21,718 bases of DNA, taken from JBEKLJ01 sp050010255 (GTDB lineage: Bacteria; Acidobacteriota; Terriglobia; Bryobacterales; Bryobacteraceae). Both the position numbers and the translations under genes were made by a program. The stretch's first letter is position 1, and the number at the start of each line of letters is the position of its first letter. The notes beneath the pieces are model-generated. The model did not search any database, was not told the DNA's origin, and saw only the letters and a list, made by a program, of their open reading frames with translations. The DNA lies in contig JBEKLJ010000029.1 of NCBI GenBank assembly GCA_050010255.1, positions 1 through 21,718 of the forward strand, in the 5' to 3' direction. Positions 1-7,450 of this stretch are shown one piece after another.

Positions 1-838
1 GCACCGGCGTGTAGGCAGCCGCGCGCTCGGCCACGTCCAGAGGGTGCACGTCGCCGACGAGCACGCTGCCGTTGCGATCAAAGGCGGCCAGTTTCTCGGG
101 CGAGTCGCGGAAGATGCGCGCGCATTCTTCGCGGCTCGAGATGCGGTTGATGCCCACATCGACGACCGTGGCGCCCGGTTGGATGAAGTCCGCGGTGAGG
201 AACGCCGGGCGGCCCATCGCGGCCAGCAGGAGGTCGGCCCGGGCGCAGACCGCGGGCAGATTCTTCGTTCGCGAGTGGCAGATGGTGACGGTGGCGTGCT
301 CGTGCAGCAGCAGCAGCGCCACCGGCTTGCCCACCATGTCGCTGCGCCCCACCACCACCGCGTTCTGGCCGTGGATCGGGATCCGGTAGCGTTTCAGCAG
401 CTCCAGGATGCCTGCCGGCGTGCACGGCCTGGGGCCGGGCGTGTTGTTCATGAGCTTGCCGAGGTTGAGGGGATGAAGACCGTCCACGTCTTTTTCGGGC
501 GCGATCGCCAGCAGCACCCGCTTGGCATCCACCTGCGACGGCAGCGGGAGCTGCACCAGGATGCCGTCGATCTCGGGGCGCCGGTTCAGCCCCTCCACCA
601 GCTCCAGCACCTCCGCGGTGGTTACCGTCTGCGGCGGCGCGAGCTTCTCGCTGTAGATGCCCAGGGCCTGGCAAGCTTTGATCTTGTTGCGGACGTAGAT
701 CTCCGAGGCCGGGTTGCTGCCCGCCAGGATCACCGCCAGGCCGGGCGCGCCGCCAGCGGCGCTGAGCCGCTCCAGGCGCGGCCGGCACCCCTCCAGGATC
801 TCGTCGCGAATTCGGTTGCCGTCCAGAACCAGTGCCAT
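1..838 (-). CDS. folD: Bifunctional methylenetetrahydrofolate dehydrogenase / cyclohydrolase FolD (3' end outside window)
   Basis: FolD interconverts 5,10-methylene-, methenyl- and 10-formyl-tetrahydrofolate in the cytoplasm, using NADP. Translating the minus strand from ATG at 838 gives 279 residues before the window edge; the family is about 285-300 residues, so only a few are missing. Visible hallmarks are Y48 and K52 in IYVRNK (the Tyr-x3-Lys active-site pair), DGILVQLPLP, EKDVDGLHPLN with the catalytic Asp, PCTPAGILELL, and the Rossmann signature GRSDMVGKPVALLL. The product begins MALVLDGNRIRDEIL. The gene starts 20 bp after the stop of the permease gene on the same strand, so it is probably the second gene of that transcript. 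A long reading frame on the opposite strand is a shadow. Confidence 0.96.
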   Translation of the reverse strand, partial: MALVLDGNRIRDEILEGCRPRLERLSAAGGAPGLAVILAGSNPASEIYVRNKIKACQALGIYSEKLAPPQTVTTAEVLELVEGLNRRPEIDGILVQLPLPSQVDAKRVLLAIAPEKDVDGLHPLNLGKLMNNTPGPRPCTPAGILELLKRYRIPIHGQNAVVVGRSDMVGKPVALLLLHEHATVTICHSRTKNLPAVCARADLLLAAMGRPAFLTADFIQPGATVVDVGINRISSREECARIFRDSPEKLAAFDRNGSVLVGDVHPLDVAERAAAYTPV

Positions 839-858
839 TCAACAGGCAGAATAGCAGG

Positions 859-2304
859 TCAGCGCGGCGCCGGGCGGCGCTGCTTCAGCGCCCGCCAGAT
901 GTGATACACGATGGCGCCGGTGCCGATGGTCAGCACCACCGCGACGGAAATGTCGGGCCGCAGCCGCACCCCCTGAATGATGGTCCAGACGCCCACCAGG
1001 ATGAACGCCGCCGGCATCAGCGGCCAGGCGAAGCTCACCACGCCGAGGCGCTGCCAGTTCGCCCGCCGGCGGAAGATGAACAGCGACGCTACGGCCAGCA
1101 CCGCGAAGAAGGTCAGCGTGAACCCGATGTAGACGATCAGGTCCGGGAAGGGTGTGGCCGTCATCAGCACCGCACAGACGCCCTGGCAGAGGATCGCCAC
1201 CACCGGAGTGCGCCAGCGCGGGTGGACCCGCGCGGCCACCTGGAAAAAGGCGCCGTTCTGCGCCATGGCGTAGTAGACGCGTGGCCCGATCGTCACCATG
1301 GCGTTCACCGTGGCCACCAGCGACAGAGCCATGAGCGCGCTGAAGGCGCCGGCCATCTGCGGTCCGAAGAGGCTCTTCGACGCCAGCGCTCCGATCTCGA
1401 TCACGCCTTTCATCCTCTGGAGCGGCGCCGCATAGATGAACACCACGTTGAGCAGCAGGTACAGCGCGGCCACCAGGGCGGTGCCGAACGTCAGGGCCAC
1501 CGGCAGGGTGCGCTCCGGCCGCTTCAGCTCCTCGGCGACGTAGGTGGCCGCGTTCCAGCCGCTGTAACAGACGTAGATCCAGAACAGGCTGATGGCGAAC
1601 TGCGCGGCTACCGGGATGGAGGAGGTTCGCTCGGCCGGTGCCGAGAAATGGCCCCAGCTTCCCGAGCCGATCAGCAGGCCGAGGCCGATAAAGGCGATGA
1701 TCACCAGCAGCTTGGTGGCCGTCAGCACGTTCTGGAGCTTCGCCACCCGCCGCATGCCCAGAAAGTTGACGAGTGTCAGGACCACGATCAGCCCCGAGGC
1801 GACCGCCTGGGCGCCGCCGAAGCGCAGCGTAAACTTCAGCCCGCCCCAGTTGACGGCCAGCGTCTGGAAGTCCCGATTCAGCGCCGGGAAGAAATAGGCC
1901 AGATACTTGACGAAAGCCAGCGCCGCGGCGGCCACCGGCGCCGAGAACCCCGCGAAGAACGACACCCAGCCGGTCATGAACCCCCAGGTCGGCCCGTAGG
2001 CGCGTGTCAGGTAGACGTATTCGCCGCCCGAGCTGGGGAAGTTGATGCCCAGCTCCGAGTAGCAGAACGCGCCGGCCAGCGCGAACAGCGCCCCCACGAC
2101 CCAGATCGTGAGCACCAGCCCGGGGCTCCCGAGGTCGCCCGCCAGGAAACCAGTCGTCGTGAAGATGCCGGTCCCGATCATGTTGGAGATCACCAGCGCG
2201 GTGGCGCTGACGATTCCAAGCTGTCGGAGCAGCGTTGCGGGCTTCACGCTGCCATCCGAGGACCGTTGCCCGAGTACGGACGTCTTTTCAGCCACTTCGG
2301 ACAT
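859..2304 (-). CDS. APC-superfamily amino acid permease
   Basis: Inner-membrane secondary transporter of the amino acid-polyamine-organocation superfamily. The product is 481 residues when started at ATG 2304 (MSEVAEKTS). An upstream in-frame extension to 2433 is rejected because it is Arg/Ala/Pro-rich and overlaps the divergent gene. TM1 carries the family's unwound substrate-site motif MIGTGIF, followed by a CYSELG-type TM2 and a conserved stretch ending in PSSGGEYVYLTRAYGP. About 12 further hydrophobic segments are readable. The sequence looks most like the LAT/amino-acid exchanger branch, but the substrate cannot be read from it. It is divergent from the isoaspartyl methyltransferase gene (start codons about 20 bp apart) and is followed by folD after 20 bp. 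Confidence 0.93.
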   Translation of the reverse strand: MSEVAEKTSVLGQRSSDGSVKPATLLRQLGIVSATALVISNMIGTGIFTTTGFLAGDLGSPGLVLTIWVVGALFALAGAFCYSELGINFPSSGGEYVYLTRAYGPTWGFMTGWVSFFAGFSAPVAAAALAFVKYLAYFFPALNRDFQTLAVNWGGLKFTLRFGGAQAVASGLIVVLTLVNFLGMRRVAKLQNVLTATKLLVIIAFIGLGLLIGSGSWGHFSAPAERTSSIPVAAQFAISLFWIYVCYSGWNAATYVAEELKRPERTLPVALTFGTALVAALYLLLNVVFIYAAPLQRMKGVIEIGALASKSLFGPQMAGAFSALMALSLVATVNAMVTIGPRVYYAMAQNGAFFQVAARVHPRWRTPVVAILCQGVCAVLMTATPFPDLIVYIGFTLTFFAVLAVASLFIFRRRANWQRLGVVSFAWPLMPAAFILVGVWTIIQGVRLRPDISVAVVLTIGTGAIVYHIWRALKQRRPAPR

Positions 2305-2323
2305 TGTACATTGATGTGTGGAT

Positions 2324-3031
2324 ATGCGCCTTCTGATCGTGCTCTCCTTGCTGGGCGCCTCCTGCCTGCCGGCCGCGCCGCCAGCGCGCCCCGGCGACGC
2401 CTGGGCTCGTGAGCGCGAGGCCATGGTGCGCACTCAGGTCCAGGATCGCGGCGTGCGGAACCCCGATGTGCTGCGCGTCCTCGGCCAAGTGCCCCGGCAC
2501 CTGTTCATTCCCGAGGCGCTGCGCGATCAGGCCTACGAGGACCACCCGGTCCCGATCGGCTACGGGCAGACCATCTCGCAGCCCTACATCGTGGGACTGA
2601 TGACCGAGCTGCTCGAGCCGGCGCGCACCCACAGAGTGCTCGAGATCGGCACCGGATCGGGCTACCAGGCGGCGGTCCTGTCCCGGTTAGTCGGGCACGT
2701 TTACACGATCGAGATCGTGCCCGAGTTGGCGCGCTCGGCCGAGGAGAAGCTCAAGCAGCTCGGCTACGAGAACATTAGCGTGCGCCTCGGCGACGGCTAC
2801 CTGGGCTGGCCTCAGGAAGCCCCCTTCGATCGCATCATCCTCACCGCGGCCCCGCCCGAGATCCCGCGGGCCCTGCTCGACCAGCTCCGGCCGGGCGGCA
2901 GGCTGGTCGCTCCCGAGGGTTCGACCGTGTGGGGCCAGGAGCTGGTCGTGGTGGAGAAGACGGCTGCGGGCAAGCTGAAGAAGCGGGCGGTGCTCCCGGT
3001 CGCGTTCGTCCCCCTGGTGCACGGGCGCTGA
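2324..3031 (+). CDS. pcm: Protein-L-isoaspartate O-methyltransferase with export signal
   Basis: The enzyme methylates L-isoaspartyl residues in damaged proteins using S-adenosylmethionine, starting their repair. The core is complete: MVRTQVQDRGVRN, VPRHLFIPEA, GYGQTISQPYIVGLMTELL, the SAM-binding loop VLEIGTGSGYQAAVLS, and FDRIILTAAPPEIP. Unusually, an N-terminal hydrophobic leader (MRLLIVLSLLGASCLPAAPP) precedes the core, so the protein is predicted to be exported. The Cys in GASC could be a weak lipobox, but the residue at -3 is Gly, so ordinary signal peptidase cleavage is equally possible. ATG 2324 is chosen; GTG 2318 in frame adds two residues. A metallopeptidase-like secreted protein follows 63 bp downstream, which suggests envelope protein maintenance as a shared theme (inference). 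Confidence 0.93.
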   Translation: MRLLIVLSLLGASCLPAAPPARPGDAWAREREAMVRTQVQDRGVRNPDVLRVLGQVPRHLFIPEALRDQAYEDHPVPIGYGQTISQPYIVGLMTELLEPARTHRVLEIGTGSGYQAAVLSRLVGHVYTIEIVPELARSAEEKLKQLGYENISVRLGDGYLGWPQEAPFDRIILTAAPPEIPRALLDQLRPGGRLVAPEGSTVWGQELVVVEKTAAGKLKKRAVLPVAFVPLVHGR

Positions 3032-3080
3032 GCCGTCGGCCGGGCGCTGGCGTCGCGCGCCCGTGGCGTTGCGTCGGTGA

Positions 3081-3086
3081 TAGAAT
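3081..3086 (+). promoter_or_regulatory. Putative -10 element TAGAAT
   Basis: TAGAAT, preceded by TGA in an extended -10-like arrangement, lies 8 nt before ATG 3095. No Shine-Dalgarno sequence is visible. If used, transcription would start within a few bases of the start codon and give a leaderless mRNA. No convincing -35 was seen. Confidence 0.35.
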
Positions 3087-3094
3087 CGCTTGCC

Positions 3095-4846
3095 ATGGAG
3101 CGCGCCATCGTTGTCCTGCTGGTGTTTGGTTGCGTGCCCATGGCCGCGGCCGAACCGAGGTGGACTAAGGCCGTATCGGCGAACTTCGAACTCTTCACCA
3201 CGGCGGGCGAGAAAAAGGCCCGCGAAGCCATCCTCTATTTCGAGCAAACTCGCAGCTTCCTCCTGAGGCTCACGGGGGTGAAGCCGCCTGCGCGCCAGCG
3301 CGTGCGGATCGTCGGCTTCGCCTCCGAAAAGGAGTTCAAGCCTTACGCGCCGAACGCGATCGCCGCGGCGTGGGCGGGCGGCAGCGTGGAGCACGCGCAG
3401 ATCGTCATGGGAGGCATCAGCTCTGAGCATTATCCCGGCGCGATTCACGAATACGTCCACATCCTAATGGGTCCGGTGGCGCGGCAGATCCCGCTCTGGC
3501 TCAACGAGGGTCTCGCCGAGCTGTTCTCTACGCTGCAGCCGGTCGGCAAGAAGACAGTAATCGGGCAGGTTATCCCCGGTCGGCTGCTGGCGCTCCAGGG
3601 TGGGCGGTGGCTCACCCTGGAAGCACTGGCCGCAGTGGATCAGCGCTCGGCCCATTACAACGAGCGGAAGCGAGCGGACGTCTTCTACGCCGAGAGCTGG
3701 GCGCTTACGCACATGCTCGTGCTCACCGAGGCGCTTCGCCCGAAGTTCCCCGACTTTCTGACCGCCCTGATCAACGGCGCACCGCAGCCGGAGGCGTTCC
3801 AGCGGGCATACGGCAAGCCGATGTCGGAGATGTGGGTAGAACTCCAGGCCTACATGCACCGCGGCAAGTTCAATATTGGCGTCTACGACGTCGTCCTGGA
3901 GAAGTCCGCCGAGGAACCTGAGGTCGGTCCGGCCGCGCCGGTGGAAGCCGCGGCGGCGCTGGCCGGGCTGCTGGTCGACATTGGCAAGTATGACGAGGCC
4001 GAAGCCGCCTACCAGCAGATCGCCCGCCAGTTCCCGGATCGGCCCGAGATCCCCGAGGGCCAAGCCTACCTTTGCCTGCGCAGGAACCAGACCGAGCGGG
4101 CGCTGCCGTACTTCGCCAAAGCCGTTTCGCTCGGGAGCAGCAACCCGGGGCTTTACTTCGACTACGCCACCTTGCTCGGCGGGGCCGGCGATCAAGCCCC
4201 GGACCGGGTCTCGCTGTTCCGCAAGGCGCTCGAGCTGGACCCGGAGTTCGCCGATGCGCGCTACTACCTAGGCCTCACCCTCATGAACCGTGGCGACTAT
4301 GCCGGGGCGCTCGGAGAGTTCTCCAAGCTGAAGCGGGTTGCACCCGAGCGCGCCTTTCATTTCTTCCATGCCGTTGCCTTTGCCTCCCACCAGGTGGGTA
4401 GGACGGACCAGGCACGCGCGGCCGTCCAGCGAGCCCGCCAATACGCCAAGGATGACACAGACCGGAAACAGCTCGACCGGCTGTTGGGCGCGCTCGAGGC
4501 TAGCCCCCGGGTCGCCGCTCCGGAGACCGGCCCGCCTAGCCCCGCGCAAGCCCCTGCGCCGCCGGCAGCACCGCAGTTGAGGGCCCGCCGGGGCGTGGTG
4601 GCAGGCACGCTCATACAGGTAGATTGCCTCGAGGATATCGGGCGCCTGCGCGTGCGAATCGAAGGCGGGGAGGTTCGTCTCGAGATGCGGGAACCGGGAG
4701 CGATCGAAGTCCGGGGCGCACCCGGCGGGAAGATGGAGTTCCAGTGCGGCCCGCAGCGGCCGCGGAAAGTCCGGATCGAGTACGACCCTGCACCGGACGC
4801 CAGACTGGGCACGGTTGGGGTCGTGCGGGCCATCGAGTTCCAATAG
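3095..4846 (+). CDS. Secreted gluzincin-type metallopeptidase-like protein with TPR repeats
   Basis: The product is 583 residues. An N-terminal signal peptide (MERAIVVLLVFGCVPMAAAE) indicates export. Residues about 25-245 form a peptidase-MA-like domain: HEYVH at 118-122 and WLNEGLAELF, with E138 as the expected third zinc ligand, match the HExxH...NEG gluzincin pattern. Residues about 275-450 are tetratricopeptide repeats (for example YDEAEAAYQQIARQFPD and ALELDPEFADARYYLGLTLMNRGDYAGAL). A Pro/Ala-rich linker follows, then a C-terminal beta-rich domain of about 90 residues with two conserved-looking Cys (QVDCLED, FQCGPQ) that I cannot name. ATG 3095 is chosen over GTG 3077 because it puts the signal peptide at the N-terminus. 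The metal site looks intact; substrate and peptidase activity are unknown. Confidence 0.85.
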   Translation: MERAIVVLLVFGCVPMAAAEPRWTKAVSANFELFTTAGEKKAREAILYFEQTRSFLLRLTGVKPPARQRVRIVGFASEKEFKPYAPNAIAAAWAGGSVEHAQIVMGGISSEHYPGAIHEYVHILMGPVARQIPLWLNEGLAELFSTLQPVGKKTVIGQVIPGRLLALQGGRWLTLEALAAVDQRSAHYNERKRADVFYAESWALTHMLVLTEALRPKFPDFLTALINGAPQPEAFQRAYGKPMSEMWVELQAYMHRGKFNIGVYDVVLEKSAEEPEVGPAAPVEAAAALAGLLVDIGKYDEAEAAYQQIARQFPDRPEIPEGQAYLCLRRNQTERALPYFAKAVSLGSSNPGLYFDYATLLGGAGDQAPDRVSLFRKALELDPEFADARYYLGLTLMNRGDYAGALGEFSKLKRVAPERAFHFFHAVAFASHQVGRTDQARAAVQRARQYAKDDTDRKQLDRLLGALEASPRVAAPETGPPSPAQAPAPPAAPQLRARRGVVAGTLIQVDCLEDIGRLRVRIEGGEVRLEMREPGAIEVRGAPGGKMEFQCGPQRPRKVRIEYDPAPDARLGTVGVVRAIEFQ

Positions 4847-4860
4847 CGGACCTTCTGTTG

Positions 4861-4897
4861 CGCTCGTAGCGTGGAAGACCAGGAGCCGGTGCGCATC
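4861..4897 (+). repeat. 37-bp direct repeat, copy 1 (displaced copy of the smr 5' end)
   Basis: Bases 4861-4897 are identical to 8579-8615. The repeat covers the last 10 bp before the smr start codon plus its first nine codons (V E D Q E P V R I). Weaker similarity extends about 7 bp upstream (TCTG and a T match). This copy is 15 bp after the stop of the TPR gene. It has no Smr domain behind it, so it appears to be a remnant or duplicate. It stays open in frame into the next gene. Confidence 0.9.
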
Positions 4898-4938
4898 GCA
4901 GGCCGGACTCCGGCGCCGCTCGGCCGCAAAACCTGCGT

Positions 4939-4944
4939 TACAAT
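4939..4944 (+). promoter_or_regulatory. Putative -10 element TACAAT
   Basis: TACAAT in the context GCGTTACAATCG lies 25 nt before ATG 4970, with the ribosome-binding sequence AAAGGGGG (4959-4966) between them. This would be a promoter for the redox operon. No good -35 hexamer is seen at normal spacing. Confidence 0.4.
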
Positions 4945-4969
4945 CGACCCCTTGGAGCAAAGGGGGCCT

Positions 4970-5563
4970 ATGGGTTCCAAAACTCTCCGCCGGCGAAGGT
5001 TTCTTCAGATCGCCGCCACGGCGGCCGCCTCCGGCGCCGTCTCCTGTTCGAGGCAAGAGGCCAGCCCATGGCGCTTCTTCACGGCCGAGGAAGGCCGCAC
5101 CATCAACGCCATCGCCGCGCGCATCATCCCGGCCGACCAGGACGCCGGCGCTGCCCAGGCCGGCGCAGCCAACTACATCGACCGGCACCTCACTGGCATT
5201 TTCAAGAAGCACCGGAAGGCGTACCGCCAGGGCATCATCGGTGTGAACCATGTCAGCGAGGCGATGTTCGGCCAGCGCTTCGCCGCGCTGGCCGCGGGCC
5301 AGCAGGACGCCGTGCTGGTTGCGCTCGAGGCGGGCAGCAGCGACGCCCAGGTCTGGCAGCCGGCCCAGGGGCACGCGTTCTTCGAGCTGGTCTGCGACCA
5401 CACCATGCAGGGCTTCTATGGTGACCCGCGCCACGGCGGCAACCGCGAGTACGCAAGCTGGCGCATGCTGGGCGTGCCGGTCGCGCCGATCCGCGGGCGC
5501 CAGCGCTACGACCTGACGACCGGCCTGGCCGAGGAAGACCGGAGGAATCGCCCATGGCGCTGA
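4970..5563 (+). CDS. Gluconate 2-dehydrogenase subunit 3-like protein (Tat-exported small subunit)
   Basis: The product is 197 residues. It opens with a twin-arginine signal (RRRRFLQIAATAAASG), followed by a Cys that could be lipidated (AVSC). The mature part matches the gluconate 2-dehydrogenase subunit 3 family: FFTAEEGRTINAIAARIIPADQDAGAAQAG, then YIDRHLTGIF and FFELVCDHTMQGFYGDPRHGGN. In this family the small subunit carries the Tat signal and co-exports the flavoprotein, which has no signal of its own; that fits here. ATG 4970 is chosen because AAAGGGGG lies 3 bp upstream and the Tat motif is then N-terminal. An in-frame GTG at 4871 would add residues encoded by the 37-bp repeat and is rejected. 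The gene overlaps the flavoprotein gene by 10 bp, so translation is probably coupled. Confidence 0.93.
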   Translation: MGSKTLRRRRFLQIAATAAASGAVSCSRQEASPWRFFTAEEGRTINAIAARIIPADQDAGAAQAGAANYIDRHLTGIFKKHRKAYRQGIIGVNHVSEAMFGQRFAALAAGQQDAVLVALEAGSSDAQVWQPAQGHAFFELVCDHTMQGFYGDPRHGGNREYASWRMLGVPVAPIRGRQRYDLTTGLAEEDRRNRPWR

Positions 5564-7200
5564 AGAAGGTCAATGCCGTGATCGTCGGGGCGGGCGCGGC
5601 CGGCGGCATCGTGGCTAAGGAGCTGGCCGAGGCGGGCTGGAGCGTGGTGCTGCTCGAGCGCGGCAAGTGGTTCACCGCCTTCGACTGCCGCAAGGACGAC
5701 CTGCGCAACGAGCGCACCTCGGTGCTCGGCACCGGGTTCGGCCCGGACGAGGAGAAGAACCCGCGCGTCGTTGTCGATCTCAATGGGCGGGCGCGCGTCA
5801 TTCTGCCGCACGAGCCGGGCTACCAGAACAACGCCGGCTGCGTCGGCGGCGGCACGTTCAGCTACGGCGCGATGGCGTGGCGGTACCTGGAGAAGGATTT
5901 CCGGATGCGATCCACCTACGGCGCCGTCGCGGGCAGTACGCTCGAGGACTGGCCGATCGGCTACGGCGACCTCGAGCCGTACTACGAGAAGGCGGAATGG
6001 GAGATCGGCGTCTCGGGCGACTGGTCTCGGGACCCCTTCCATGCGCCGCGGCGCAAGCCGCTACCCATGCCGCCGCTGCCGCCGAACCGGGAGTACGAGA
6101 TTCTGAGGCCGGCGGCGGAGCGGCTCGGACTGCATCCGTTCGACATCCCCATGCTGCGCAACTCGGTGCCCTATGACGGCCGCGGCGCATGCATGCGCTG
6201 CCGCTGGTGCGTCGGGTTCGCCTGTGAGGTGGATGCCAAGTGCGGCACGCACAACACCGTGATCCCGAAGGCGCTCGCCACCAAGAATTGCGAGCTGCGC
6301 ACCGAGTGTGTGGCCAAGGAAATCCTCACCGATGCGCGCGGGCGCGTGACCGGCGTGGCGTACTTCGATGCCGGCGAGCGGCTGCGGGAGCAGCCAGCCG
6401 ACCTGGTGATCGTTTCGGCCGCCGCCATCGAGTCGGCGCGGCTGCTGCTCAACTCCAAGAGCGCGATGCACCCCAACGGCCTGGGCAATCGCAGTGACCT
6501 GGTCGGCCGGAATCTCCAGGGCCATACCTATGTCGGCGCCACGGGCCTGTTCGAGGAAGAGGTCTATGACGACGTTGGGCCGGGGGCGGGCCTGGCGATC
6601 TGCGACTTCAACCACGGCAATGCGGGCCTGGCCGGCGGCGGGCTGCTGGCAAACGAGTTCATCCGCCTGCCGTACCAGTTCGTGGGCCTGGCGCCGGAAA
6701 GCGTGCCGCGATGGGGCAAGGCGCACAAGGACTTCATGCGCCAGGCCTATAAGCGCACCATTGCCGTGCGCGGCCCGGTGCAGGAGATGCCGGTGTTCAC
6801 CGCGCGCGTCGAGGCCGATCCCGAGCTGAAGGACTACTGGGGCATTCCGGTGGCGCGGCTCTCCGGCGGCCGGCACCAGCACACGCTCGAGATCGGGCGG
6901 TTCCTCGCCGCCCAGGCCGAGCTGTGGCTGAAGGAAACCGGCGCGACTCAGATCTGGCAGGCGCTGCCCGGCCCGGGCCTCAGCGCCGGCCAGCACCAGG
7001 CCGGCACCTGCCGCATGGGCAACGACCCGCAGACCTCGGTGGTGGACAGGCACTGCCGCGTACACGGCCACGACAACCTTTACGTGATCGACGGAAGCGT
7101 CCACGTCACCAACGGCGGCTTCAACCCGGTGCTGACCATCATGGCCATCGCCTACTACGCCTCCGACAACCTCAAGCGTGCCTGGCAAGGGCGGGTGTGA
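5554..7200 (+). CDS. GMC-family FAD oxidoreductase (large subunit of a sugar/alcohol dehydrogenase)
   Basis: The product is 548 residues. It oxidises a sugar or other alcohol with FAD; the exact substrate is not readable. Visible are the N-terminal dinucleotide motif G12-A-G-A-A-G17, the C-terminal GMC signature H481-QAGTCRMG, and LYVIDGSVHVTNGGFNPVLTIMA with N524. H481 and N524 are the expected catalytic pair. A cysteine cluster C213-x2-C216-x2-C219-x4-C224-x5-C230 resembles the region reported to bind an Fe-S cluster in bacterial FAD-dependent glucose dehydrogenases. There is no signal peptide; export with the Tat-bearing small subunit is expected. The RBS GGAGG is at 5541-5545. The gene overlaps the small-subunit gene by 10 bp. 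Its stop codon TGA (7198-7200) is also the first three bases of the inverted repeat of the element inserted downstream. Confidence 0.94.
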   Translation: MALKKVNAVIVGAGAAGGIVAKELAEAGWSVVLLERGKWFTAFDCRKDDLRNERTSVLGTGFGPDEEKNPRVVVDLNGRARVILPHEPGYQNNAGCVGGGTFSYGAMAWRYLEKDFRMRSTYGAVAGSTLEDWPIGYGDLEPYYEKAEWEIGVSGDWSRDPFHAPRRKPLPMPPLPPNREYEILRPAAERLGLHPFDIPMLRNSVPYDGRGACMRCRWCVGFACEVDAKCGTHNTVIPKALATKNCELRTECVAKEILTDARGRVTGVAYFDAGERLREQPADLVIVSAAAIESARLLLNSKSAMHPNGLGNRSDLVGRNLQGHTYVGATGLFEEEVYDDVGPGAGLAICDFNHGNAGLAGGGLLANEFIRLPYQFVGLAPESVPRWGKAHKDFMRQAYKRTIAVRGPVQEMPVFTARVEADPELKDYWGIPVARLSGGRHQHTLEIGRFLAAQAELWLKETGATQIWQALPGPGLSAGQHQAGTCRMGNDPQTSVVDRHCRVHGHDNLYVIDGSVHVTNGGFNPVLTIMAIAYYASDNLKRAWQGRV

Positions 7201-7230
7201 TTTCACCGCGGAGACGCAGAGACCGAGAGA
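7198..7230 (+). repeat. Left terminal inverted repeat of the GxxExxY element
   Basis: 33 bp, pairing with 7417-7449 with four mismatches. It overlaps the stop codon of the GMC oxidoreductase gene. Confidence 0.8.
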
Positions 7231-7237
7231 AGAACTT

Positions 7238-7444
7238 ATGGATATCAACCAGCGCACTCACGAGGTCATCGGGGCGGCGATCGAAGTGCCTCTCCATGAT
7301 GAGCAGCTCTTGACGTATTTGCTGCTGGGCCGCTGGTCGGTCGGATTACCGATCAACTTCAACGTGCCGGTGCTCACAGACGGCATCCCCAGGCGCTTTT
7401 TGAGTCTTTCTGATAGTCTCTGCGCCTCTGCGTCTCTGCGGTGA
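7238..7444 (+). pseudogene. Internally deleted GxxExxY protein gene (PD-(D/E)XK-like family)
   Basis: The 68-codon frame joins the family's N-terminus (MDINQRTHEVIGAAIEV) directly to its C-terminus (LHDEQLLTYLLLGRWSVGLPINFNVPVL, shown here only as key parts: HDEQLLTYL, INFNVPVL, DGIPRR). Full GxxExxY proteins are about 125 residues. The missing middle of roughly 55 residues contains the GxxExxY motif itself and the PD-(D/E)XK-type core, so no activity is expected. The deletion is in frame and the last residues run into the right inverted repeat. Family identity comes from recognition of the two conserved ends. The alternative, a short intact protein of a different function, is unlikely. Confidence 0.8.
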
Positions 7445-7449
7445 AATCA
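7417..7449 (-). repeat. Right terminal inverted repeat of the GxxExxY element
   Basis: Reverse-complement partner of 7198-7230 (29/33 identical). It ends one base before the start codon of the multihaem cytochrome gene. Confidence 0.8.
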
Positions 7450-7450
7450 T

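Larger units (their letters stand above)
7198..7449. mobile_element. 252-bp GxxExxY-associated element with inverted-repeat ends
   Basis: Bases 7198-7230 and the reverse complement of 7417-7449 agree at 29 of 33 positions. Both begin TGATTTCACCGC and contain GAGACGCAGAG. Such CCGCAGAGACGCAGAG-type ends are often seen next to GxxExxY genes in environmental genomes (general knowledge). Between the ends lies a shortened GxxExxY reading frame and no transposase, so the element would have to be non-autonomous or dead. It separates two genes of what otherwise looks like a single operon. No clear target-site duplication is visible. Confidence 0.75.

Noticed and set aside
832..2412. 526-codon open frame on the plus strand
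   Set aside because: It is antisense to the APC permease, rich in Arg/His/Gln/Gly, and without family features. High GC keeps opposite frames open.
4871..4969. GTG start that would add 33 residues to the Tat-signal small subunit
   Set aside because: The first nine residues are encoded by the duplicated smr fragment, and the extension would bury the twin-arginine signal. ATG 4970 has its own strong ribosome site.
6061..7257. 398-codon open frame on the minus strand
   Set aside because: Antisense to the GMC oxidoreductase, with composition typical of a shadow frame.
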